Part shown: positions 1 through 5,187 of the stretch, in pieces
Numbering within the stretch: the stretch's first letter is position 1
Layout: each line of letters begins with the position of its first letter
Origin: an uncultured bacterium
GTDB taxonomy: Bacteria; Desulfobacterota; Binatia; HRBIN30
Length of the DNA: 5,433 bases
Direction of reading: 5' to 3'
Assembly: GCA_937975525.1 (NCBI GenBank)
Contig: CALJUJ010000431.1
Span: forward strand, 1 to 5,433
Made by a program: the position numbers and the translations under genes
Notes under the pieces: generated by a model
The model's input: only the letters and a program-made list of their open reading frames with translations
Database searches by the model: none
Told to the model about the DNA's origin: nothing

Positions 1-1
1 C

Positions 2-2242
2 TCAGGCGGCCCCGACGACGTCGCCGACTACCGTGACTGGCAGCGCAGGGAGCAGGTAGGTGCCGAGCAGGTCCGTGAACTCTGGCACGGCACTTTGGAA
101 CTGTGCCTTCGCTAGGAGTTCCGCTGCGGCGTGGAGCGACTGCGCTACGCCATCCATAGCTGCGCTCCCACCGGTGAGGAAGAGCGTGGCGACCAGCGCG
201 ACAACTCCCGCCCCCAGCTTTCCGGGGAGGTGCATGCGTCCACCAGTCGATGCATGCAGCAAGTCCAACAGGGCACAAGCGAAGAACATCCATACGACCG
301 CCCTGAGGAGGCTCGACACCGGTGTCTCGACGAGGTTCGGGGGCAGTGCGAAAGCCCGGCCGATCAAGAGCGCAGACACCACTCCCAGCGTCATCACGAC
401 GACGACCGCAACGCCCATCCAAGCCGCCAGCCACAGCCCGACAGTGAGTCCCCGTCGGGCGGATCCGAGGATCCTGCTCACGGAGACCTCGAATGCGCCC
501 CAGAGTGGCAGCGCCGCGGCCATGGGGGCCAGCACTGCGAGCAAGAGTCCGGCGACCGAGAACGCAAGGCCCTGGCTCGATGCGCCCATCGCCACTTCTA
601 GCTGTACCGACAGGGGCAGCGTGACGAACGCAGCAAGCGTGGTCAGGACGAGCCAGTAGAGGATCGCAGCCCGCCTGTACTCGGACGGCTCCATGCCGTG
701 TATCAGGGAATCCCAGCGCAGGTCCGTCACGCGAAAACTCGTGCGCTTGCTGCGGCGCATGTAGGCGGCGAGCCACCGCAGCGCCCGACGTGTCCGGTCC
801 GCGGTATCGGCGTCGCCTGGTCTGACCCGTTCCAGCGCGAATCGCACGTGGCCTTCGATCAACTCGGATCGCGTTAGAGCCGCGCCTGTCGCGTCCGTGA
901 CCTGCACGGGAACACGCCTCGCCTGCGCACGCTCGAGCACCAACTCCAGCAGAAGCGGGGATCGCTGCGCTTCCATGAGGGCCTCGCTACGAACGAGCTC
1001 GCGGACGGCGGGGAGTGCCCTGTGCTTGTCCAGAAGCTCCTCCAGAATCCTCGCGTCCGGCGGCAGCACCTCGATCACGGCGTCCAGCGTCGAGACGGCA
1101 CCGCTTTCACCGCCCTCACCTCGGCCACCGTCATCGTCATCGTCGTTGTCGGAACCTCGGTCGGGTTCGACGTTGGCCGGAAAGTCCGAGTCGCCGAGGC
1201 AAGCGCAGGCCAGCGCCCGCAATCTCTGGATCGCATCCCGGCTCCTCTCTCGATCAACTCTGGTCAGGCATTCGACCCAGGCATCGATCTCATCGAAGCA
1301 GAGCACGATCCAGCCCCTCGTGATCCAGAAGTCGACCAGGCTCGCAGGGACGCCGTAGCGGTCTGCGATGTGCTCTTGCAAGGGACCCCGCGAACCACCG
1401 ATTCTGGCGCGCCTGGCCACATCGCCGCCATGGACGAGCAGGGGAACTGGATGCGTCTCATCTTCCTGTGCCAGCTTGAGCCAGCGCCTCGCCAGTTCCC
1501 AAAGCAAGGTCGAGCGCCCCACGCCCGGAGCCCCTGCCAGCAGTGTCCTGCCCACAGGGTTGGCGACCAATTGGTCGAGACCGAACTCGCTGCCCGGCCG
1601 AGGACGAGATGCATGCCGGCCCAGAAGGTCCGGTCTGGATCGCAGCCTCGGCTCGACCCACGCCGTTGGACGTGCGTAGACGCTGCCTTGGTCGAAGAGC
1701 ATGCTGCGCATGGCTCCGAGCAGCTTGGCTCGATTCTTCCCCGGCAGGCCGATGGCCTCGGCCCACTCGACGACCGCATGCAGATCGCGAGCCCAATGGC
1801 GTGTAGACAGGGTCTTCCTGTCCCTGAACCTGAACATTCGGTCGAACGGCTCGAGGTGGTCCGCTCTCAACTGTCCATCGACCGGGTAATCGATGTCGAC
1901 CGGCAGGAGGCCGGTGATAATCGTCCGAGCCTTGTCGCGACGCTCTAGTTCGAGATGGAGCGGATCGGGCGATCCTCGCTCCGTCGCACCAGACACGGCT
2001 TCACCCCAGCGATCTCCGACGACCAGGAGCACGCACGTGGCCGCCGCGAGTCGGGCGAGGTCGGCCGGATGCCTCTCCGAGCCCGCATAGGTCTCGTCGA
2101 CCAGGGACACGCGCCCCGGGAATCTCGTCTCGAGCGCCGACAGGAGTCGTCGACAGACTTCCCCCGTGTCGGTCGAGCGATGCAGGAGCAGCAGCTTCCC
2201 TGGGCGAATGAACGGCTCTCTTGTTCCCGCAACGAGTTGCAT
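2..2242 (-). CDS. TIR-like / NACHT NTPase / multi-span membrane protein, 746 aa
   Basis: Likely a membrane-bound signal-transduction ATPase of the STAND/NACHT type. Residues about 16-165 resemble a bacterial TIR-like domain: a strand KLLLLH, a hydrophobic CVLLVVGDRWGE, then an acidic helix LELERR (Glu98/Glu100) followed by a strand TIITGLLP. The NTPase follows: Walker A GAPGVGRST at 237-245, with Arg243 where Lys is usual, and Walker B IVLCFDEID with Asp317 and Glu318. The post-Walker-B helices include RSPLLLELVL (427-436), matching the NACHT 'PLLL' element, and LRWLAAYMR (488-496). Between them the usual sensor 'TSR' is not visible; an acidic loop (365-371) sits there instead. The C-terminus (523-746) holds five to seven hydrophobic spans. 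The ATG at 2242 was chosen because the frame upstream reads into a broken caspase gene; a weak GAGAAG lies 10 nt before it. The stop codon is complete. NACHT architecture is fairly sure; TIR is probable; function in defence or cell death is inferred. Confidence 0.85.
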   Translation of the reverse strand: MQLVAGTREPFIRPGKLLLLHRSTDTGEVCRRLLSALETRFPGRVSLVDETYAGSERHPADLARLAAATCVLLVVGDRWGEAVSGATERGSPDPLHLELERRDKARTIITGLLPVDIDYPVDGQLRADHLEPFDRMFRFRDRKTLSTRHWARDLHAVVEWAEAIGLPGKNRAKLLGAMRSMLFDQGSVYARPTAWVEPRLRSRPDLLGRHASRPRPGSEFGLDQLVANPVGRTLLAGAPGVGRSTLLWELARRWLKLAQEDETHPVPLLVHGGDVARRARIGGSRGPLQEHIADRYGVPASLVDFWITRGWIVLCFDEIDAWVECLTRVDRERSRDAIQRLRALACACLGDSDFPANVEPDRGSDNDDDDDGGRGEGGESGAVSTLDAVIEVLPPDARILEELLDKHRALPAVRELVRSEALMEAQRSPLLLELVLERAQARRVPVQVTDATGAALTRSELIEGHVRFALERVRPGDADTADRTRRALRWLAAYMRRSKRTSFRVTDLRWDSLIHGMEPSEYRRAAILYWLVLTTLAAFVTLPLSVQLEVAMGASSQGLAFSVAGLLLAVLAPMAAALPLWGAFEVSVSRILGSARRGLTVGLWLAAWMGVAVVVVMTLGVVSALLIGRAFALPPNLVETPVSSLLRAVVWMFFACALLDLLHASTGGRMHLPGKLGAGVVALVATLFLTGGSAAMDGVAQSLHAAAELLAKAQFQSAVPEFTDLLGTYLLPALPVTVVGDVVGAA
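1130..1150 (-). repeat. GAC/GAT trinucleotide run coding an acidic Asp tract
   Basis: Seven consecutive codons of the NACHT gene read GAC/AAC/GAC/GAT/GAC/GAT/GAC and encode residues 365-371 (six Asp, one Asn). The tract lies within a Gly/Glu/Asp-rich loop after Walker B. Such short trinucleotide runs can change length by slippage, so loop length may vary between strains. Confidence 0.6.
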
Positions 2243-2419
2243 TCGTTCTTGGCTTCTCGAAGGGCGACGGCAGTAGACCCCCTGGCCTCCACCCGAATCA
2301 AGACACGCAGCGACCAGGGCGCGAGAGGTAAGGTAGCCCGAGTTAGGTCCGCGCGATCCTCCCACTGGCCGCCTGCTTGCCGCGGCACCTGAGGAGGAAC
2401 TCCTGGCCACCGGCGCCGA
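2243..2419. other. spacer between caspase-like pseudogene and NACHT gene
   Basis: About 180 bp with no supportable gene. It is stop-free on the minus strand in the NACHT frame, but the translated sequence is Ser/Arg/Gly-rich and has no recognisable domain. It probably holds the leader, and possibly the promoter, of the NACHT gene. I could not find a convincing -35/-10 pair. Confidence 0.5.
2253..2258 (-). promoter_or_regulatory. weak candidate ribosome binding site for the NACHT gene
   Basis: GAGAAG lies 10 nt upstream of the ATG at 2242. It is a weak Shine-Dalgarno match, but it supports this ATG over any start further upstream, where the reading frame consists of caspase-gene remnant read partly out of frame. 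Confidence 0.35.
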
Positions 2420-2970
2420 GTTGCCATTCACGCGCAGCGGGGTGAACCACCGAGGCTCCCGCGCGCGGCCGCGCCGAGAGACAGGCGAAGCACACGATGG
2501 TGAGAACTGCGAGCGGCATCGCCGAGAGCCAGCTGGGCCGTGGACGACGCAACGTTCGGAACTCGGGCGCTGGGCGAGGACTCGCGGCAGGTGCGCGCCC
2601 ACGTCCTCGCTCACAGCGCGGCCCGGACCAGCACGTGGTTCTGCGCGAGGCTGGCGTTGGTCGCCAAGAAGAGCCGGCCAGGGCGCTGTTCGAGCGCCGC
2701 CACTTCGCCGTCGACGGCGGCGGCGAAGGCAGTGCTGTCCGCTGCGAGCGATTCCGCGACCTCGGTCGCGCGCTCGTCGTTAGCAGCCCGCAGCCACCCC
2801 AGCACCACCTCGAGGTTGCGCCAGCCCTGAGCGCTCGGGCGTGTTTCGTTCGCCAGGTAGACGAGCACGGGCTCGCCCGTCGGCGCCGTGTCCTGGAATC
2901 GCCCGATGCCTGCCGCGGCGGCGAAAGTGGCCACGAGCAGGACCAACTCGCGCCAGGTGGGAGCTCGCAC
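2420..2970 (-). pseudogene. caspase-like peptidase, copy A, catalytic core deleted
   Basis: A broken copy of the peptidase gene at 3963-4967. It starts at the same GTG (2970) and its first 117 codons are identical to copy B. At 2619/2620 the stretch matching copy B 4157-4616 (460 bp, codons 118-270 plus one base) is missing, which removes His175 and Cys238. The frame then reads Ala-Leu and stops at TGA 2613-2611, giving a 119-aa product. The former C-terminal segment persists from 2619 to 2420, including the second membrane helix (WLSAMPLAVLTIVCFACL). It is out of frame, has a further single-base deletion near 2565, and has lost the original stop codon. The remaining N-terminal product could still be made as a membrane-anchored fragment, but it cannot be a peptidase. 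Confidence 0.88.
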
Positions 2971-3139
2971 GGCGGGGGATTGGCTGGCCGCGAGCGGCGC
3001 GACTCGTTGGGCTTACAGATTGTCGCCCTTCGAGAGAGAGGTTTTCGCCGTGGCCCCCTTCTTCAGGCCCTCACCAGGCGAGGAGCCGGGCATCGGCACC
3101 CAGGCCCAAGTCACGACGGCCGCCGCCAGCGCCGCCAGG
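2420..3139 (-). repeat. direct repeat, copy A (small ORF + caspase-like gene)
   Basis: Matches 3956-5136 in the same orientation. It has two parts. 2620-3139 is identical by eye to 4617-5136 (520 bp). 2420-2619 aligns to 3956-4156 with about nine substitutions and three single-base length differences. Similarity ends near the caspase-like stop codon on one side and inside the small ORF's signal or membrane segment on the other. Confidence 0.9.
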
Positions 3140-3189
3140 TACAGGCCCCCCGCGAGGGAGCCCTTGGCACGCTGTCGACGAGTCCACAT
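3013..3189 (-). CDS. small single-span membrane or secreted protein, copy A, 58 aa
   Basis: A basic N-terminus (MWTRRQRAKG) is followed by a hydrophobic segment (LYLAALAAAVVTWAWV, about residues 17-32), then a polar tail rich in Gly, Ser and Lys ending SKGDNL. This fits either a signal peptide with a short secreted peptide, or a single-pass anchor with a short exposed tail. I recognise no family. It starts 57 bp after the lipoprotein stop and ends 42 bp before the GTG of the truncated caspase-like gene, in the same reading frame as that gene with one TAA between. No Shine-Dalgarno is obvious. Support for its being real comes from a second copy (5010-5177) that has the same last 42 residues but a differently worded basic N-terminus. 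Confidence 0.62.
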   Translation of the reverse strand: MWTRRQRAKGSLAGGLYLAALAAAVVTWAWVPMPGSSPGEGLKKGATAKTSLSKGDNL

Positions 3190-3246
3190 GCCATGGTGAA
3201 GGCGCCGCGTGATGGTCGTACTCTTTGCCGCCGTTCTTGCTGCGCC

Positions 3247-3675
3247 TCAACGCGGCGGATCGCCTGTGAACGGCCGGCTGTCCGTGTAGCCGCAGCCATG
3301 CAACGTCGATCTCCCCAAAGCGACGGTAGCCACGTAGGGGAAGGTGCGATCGCTCATCCCGTCGTTGCATTCGCCCGGAGTCAGTGTGGCGGTGAAGGAC
3401 TGGCCGTCCAGCATGCCGGTGAAGCCGAACCCTCCATTCCGGGCAAAGCGGGTCAGCGCGAATCGGGTGCCAGGATAGTTCGTTGGCGTAGTCCACAGCC
3501 CCTCTCCCCCTTCGACTCTGAGCCCCCAGAAGGGCTCGGTCCCCACGAGTTTGACGACCTCCTCCGGCGCTATGTCATCGAAGGTCGTGCCCTCAGGATC
3601 GATCCGGTCCCGGTGCGCAGGAGTGCACGCAACGACAAGAGCAAGGGTGGCGAATGTGGGAAGGCGGATTCTCAT
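3247..3675 (-). CDS. putative lipoprotein with GTEPFW / CNDGMSDR motifs, 142 aa
   Basis: The N-terminus MRIRLPTFATLALVVAC is a lipoprotein signal: basic start, hydrophobic core, lipobox VVAC with Cys17 as the lipidation site. The mature part contains GTEPFWG (45-51), a central region of short strands, and CNDGMSDRTFPY (103-114); Cys103 and Cys128 could form a disulfide. From memory these motifs match a family of small uncharacterised proteobacterial lipoproteins (COG3650-like), role unknown. The ATG at 3675 has GAGGAG seven bases upstream, the best ribosome site in the window, so the longer in-frame opening to 3843 is not used as the start. It lies between the two copies of the small-ORF/caspase pair on the same strand, spaced 57 bp from the next gene, and could be a passenger or an envelope component of the locus. 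Confidence 0.85.
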   Translation of the reverse strand: MRIRLPTFATLALVVACTPAHRDRIDPEGTTFDDIAPEEVVKLVGTEPFWGLRVEGGEGLWTTPTNYPGTRFALTRFARNGGFGFTGMLDGQSFTATLTPGECNDGMSDRTFPYVATVALGRSTLHGCGYTDSRPFTGDPPR

Positions 3676-3962
3676 GACATCGCTCCTCGTCGTGAAACGT
3701 AAGCGGGCAACCATGCCTCGGCCAAGGGGCGGGGTCGCATGGACCCTGCCGGCTCGCAGAATCTGGAGGAGGACCTCCTGCGCCTTCGCCAACGACACGG
3801 GGAAGTGCTGGTAGTTCCAATGCCCTTCAAGGCACATCTCCATGCCTTCTTTGCAGTCGCCGATGGCCTCGGCGATCGCTCCGTCGGCGGCGGCAGGCAG
3901 TGGCCAGGAGATCTTCAGGCTTTCAGGGGGCGCGAGTTCGCTGGTTCAAGGCCTGGTCGCCA
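3676..3962 (-). other. spacer with a protein-like open stretch, possible gene relic
   Basis: Between the caspase-like stop and the lipoprotein start the minus strand stays open from 3945 into the lipoprotein. The encoded stretch includes AAADGAIAEAIGDCKEGMEM and, further on, EGHWNYQHFPVSLAKAQEVL. It looks like real protein (mixed helix-forming residues, GC-rich third codon positions) rather than random shadow. AAGAAGG lies seven bases before an ATG at 3837. A stop-less run straight into a lipoprotein signal makes a functional separate gene unlikely. A degraded fragment, or the tail of an inserted segment, seems more likely. I do not recognise its family. Confidence 0.35.
3683..3688 (-). promoter_or_regulatory. 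ribosome binding site of the lipoprotein gene
   Basis: GAGGAG with a 7-nt spacer to the ATG at 3675. It decides the start of the lipoprotein and agrees with the position of the signal sequence. Confidence 0.75.
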
Positions 3963-5136
3963 TCACGCGCAGCGGGGGTCAACCACCGAGATTCCCGCGC
4001 GCGGCCGCGCCGAGAGACAGGCGAAGCACACGATGGCGAGAACTCCGAGCGGCATCGCCGAGAGCCAGCTGGGCCGTGGACGACGCAGCGTTCGGAACTC
4101 GGGGCGCTGGGCGAGGATTCGCGGCAGGTGCGCGCCCACGTCCTCGCCCACAGCGCTCCAATCGAGCGAGGAGTAGGGAACCTCCCCCGGCGCCACCGCC
4201 GCGCGATGCACCGCTCGCGGCAGGTCGTGCGCGGCGACGAGGGCGCCCGACCAGCAACTGCCGAGCACCAAGAACTCGATCGCGAGCCCGCTCTCGGCAA
4301 CGAGGGCGAGGAACTCCGGGCCGGTCACGCCCTTGGGCGACACTTCGGCCGCCTCGTCGTGCAGGCGCTGCAACAGGTCCTGTGCCGACGACTGCTCGTG
4401 GAACACAGTCAGCCGAGGCGTCAGCAGATGGTCTGAGGAGCCGTGCGAGACCACGACGACCGTGAAGCGGTGGCGCGCGGGATCGAAGGCGGCGGCGACC
4501 TCACCGAACAGCCGGGCGAGGTTCGCCGGACGCCCTACCGGCCAGTCGTCGACGGTTGGGTCCTGCACACCGGCGCTCGGCGCGAACCCGACGCGCAGCA
4601 ACGGGCCGTCCGGCTTGGCCCGGACCAGCACGTGGTTCTGCGCGAGGCTGGCGTTGGTCGCCAAGAAGAGCCGGCCAGGGCGCTGTTCGAGCGCCGCCAC
4701 TTCGCCGTCGACGGCGGCGGCGAAGGCAGTGCTGTCCGCTGCGAGCGATTCCGCGACCTCGGTCGCGCGCTCGTCGTTAGCAGCCCGCAGCCACCCCAGC
4801 ACCACCTCGAGGTTGCGCCAGCCCTGAGCGCTCGGGCGTGTTTCGTTCGCCAGGTAGACGAGCACGGGCTCGCCCGTCGGCGCCGTGTCCTGGAATCGCC
4901 CGATGCCTGCCGCGGCGGCGAAAGTGGCCACGAGCAGGACCAACTCGCGCCAGGTGGGAGCTCGCACGGCGGGGGATTGGCTGGCCGCGAGCGGCGCGAC
5001 TCGTTGGGCTTACAGATTGTCGCCCTTCGAGAGAGAGGTTTTCGCCGTGGCCCCCTTCTTCAGGCCCTCACCAGGCGAGGAGCCGGGCATCGGCACCCAG
5101 GCCCAAGTCACGACGGCCGCCGCCAGCGCCGCCAGG
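3956..5136 (-). repeat. direct repeat, copy B (small ORF + caspase-like gene, full length)
   Basis: The undeleted partner of 2420-3139. It contains the extra 460 bp (4157-4616) that copy A lacks. The junction in copy A shows no long direct repeat at the deletion edges, so slippage between long repeats is not the obvious cause. Confidence 0.9.
3963..4967 (-). CDS. membrane-anchored caspase-fold (clan CD-like) putative cysteine peptidase, 334 aa
   Basis: Two motifs in the right order and context point to a caspase/clostripain/legumain-type fold. A hydrophobic strand ends in FTVVVVSHGSS, giving His175; about 60 residues later a second hydrophobic strand ends in EFLVLGSCWSG, giving Cys238. The N-terminus has a hydrophobic segment (LVLLVATFAAAAGIG, about 9-23), a signal anchor or signal peptide. 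A second span (WLSAMPLGVLAIVCFACLSA, 301-320) lies near the C-terminus, flanked by RTLRRPRPS. Which side of the membrane the catalytic domain faces is unclear, because the basic residues before the second span argue for cytoplasm. The start is GTG at 4967 with no clear Shine-Dalgarno. The gene follows the small ORF by 42 bp in the same frame, so translational coupling is likely. Specificity is not predictable from sequence. A CHAT-like or inactive relative is the main alternative. Confidence 0.75.
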   Translation of the reverse strand: MRAPTWRELVLLVATFAAAAGIGRFQDTAPTGEPVLVYLANETRPSAQGWRNLEVVLGWLRAANDERATEVAESLAADSTAFAAAVDGEVAALEQRPGRLFLATNASLAQNHVLVRAKPDGPLLRVGFAPSAGVQDPTVDDWPVGRPANLARLFGEVAAAFDPARHRFTVVVVSHGSSDHLLTPRLTVFHEQSSAQDLLQRLHDEAAEVSPKGVTGPEFLALVAESGLAIEFLVLGSCWSGALVAAHDLPRAVHRAAVAPGEVPYSSLDWSAVGEDVGAHLPRILAQRPEFRTLRRPRPSWLSAMPLGVLAIVCFACLSARPRAGISVVDPRCA

Positions 5137-5177
5137 CACAGGACTCGCACGACAGGACCCTTGGCCGACTTCTTCAT
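5010..5177 (-). CDS. small single-span membrane or secreted protein, copy B, 55 aa
   Basis: Starts MKKSAKG, followed by a hydrophobic segment (VVRVLCLAALAAAVVTWAWV) and a polar tail WVPMPGSSPGEGLKKGATAK that continues to SKGDNL. The overall form is a type I signal peptide or a single anchor with a 25-29 residue tail. The last 42 residues are identical to copy A (3013-3189), while the N-terminal 13 or so are reworded with the same character, which suggests selection for a basic start. It ends in TAA 42 bp before the GTG of the caspase-like gene, in the same frame. The start codon sits in the loop of a short hairpin. No known family is recognised. It could be a partner, inhibitor or substrate of the peptidase (inference). 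Confidence 0.62.
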   Translation of the reverse strand: MKKSAKGPVVRVLCLAALAAAVVTWAWVPMPGSSPGEGLKKGATAKTSLSKGDNL

Positions 5178-5187
5178 GTCGAAGAAG
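5169..5187 (-). promoter_or_regulatory. short hairpin over the start codon of small ORF copy B
   Basis: CTTCTTC and GAAGAAG form a perfect 7-bp inverted repeat with a 5-nt loop. In the minus-strand transcript the A and U of the AUG lie in the loop and the G in the stem. It could reduce initiation, but it may simply result from Phe-Phe and Lys-Lys codons facing each other. Confidence 0.3.

Noticed and set aside
1022..1948. 308-aa open frame on the plus strand
   Set aside because: Antisense to the TIR-like and NACHT region, which has clear motifs on the minus strand; typical GC-rich shadow.
2342..2348. GTTAGGT, resembling an integron attC core
   Set aside because: No paired inverse core or second box pair was found at a suitable distance, and the other gene boundaries have no such site.
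2243..2614. N-terminal extension of the NACHT protein by 124 residues
   Set aside because: The extension translates peptidase remnant, mostly out of its original frame, and spacer; GTG start lies in the remnant. The ATG at 2242 precedes the first domain by about 15 residues and has a weak ribosome site.
3140..3160. Extension of the repeat past 3139 into the small-ORF N-termini
   Set aside because: A few bases match again (ACAGG, CCCTTGG), consistent with distant homology, but the run of identity clearly ends at 3139/5136.
2497..3702. 401-aa open frame on the plus strand
   Set aside because: It runs antisense across the repeat copy A genes and the lipoprotein. Its product is Arg/Gly-rich without domain features, while the minus strand here gives recognisable signal sequences and motifs.
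3673..3760. Promoter-like TTGGCC ... TACGTT before the lipoprotein
   Set aside because: Only partial matches to sigma-70 consensus with approximate spacing; not distinguishable from chance in GC-rich DNA.
3916..3955. Possible terminator hairpin after the caspase-like gene (CAGGCTTT / AAGGCCTG)
   Set aside because: On the minus-strand transcript the stem has a C-A mismatch, the loop is 24 nt, and no U tract follows.
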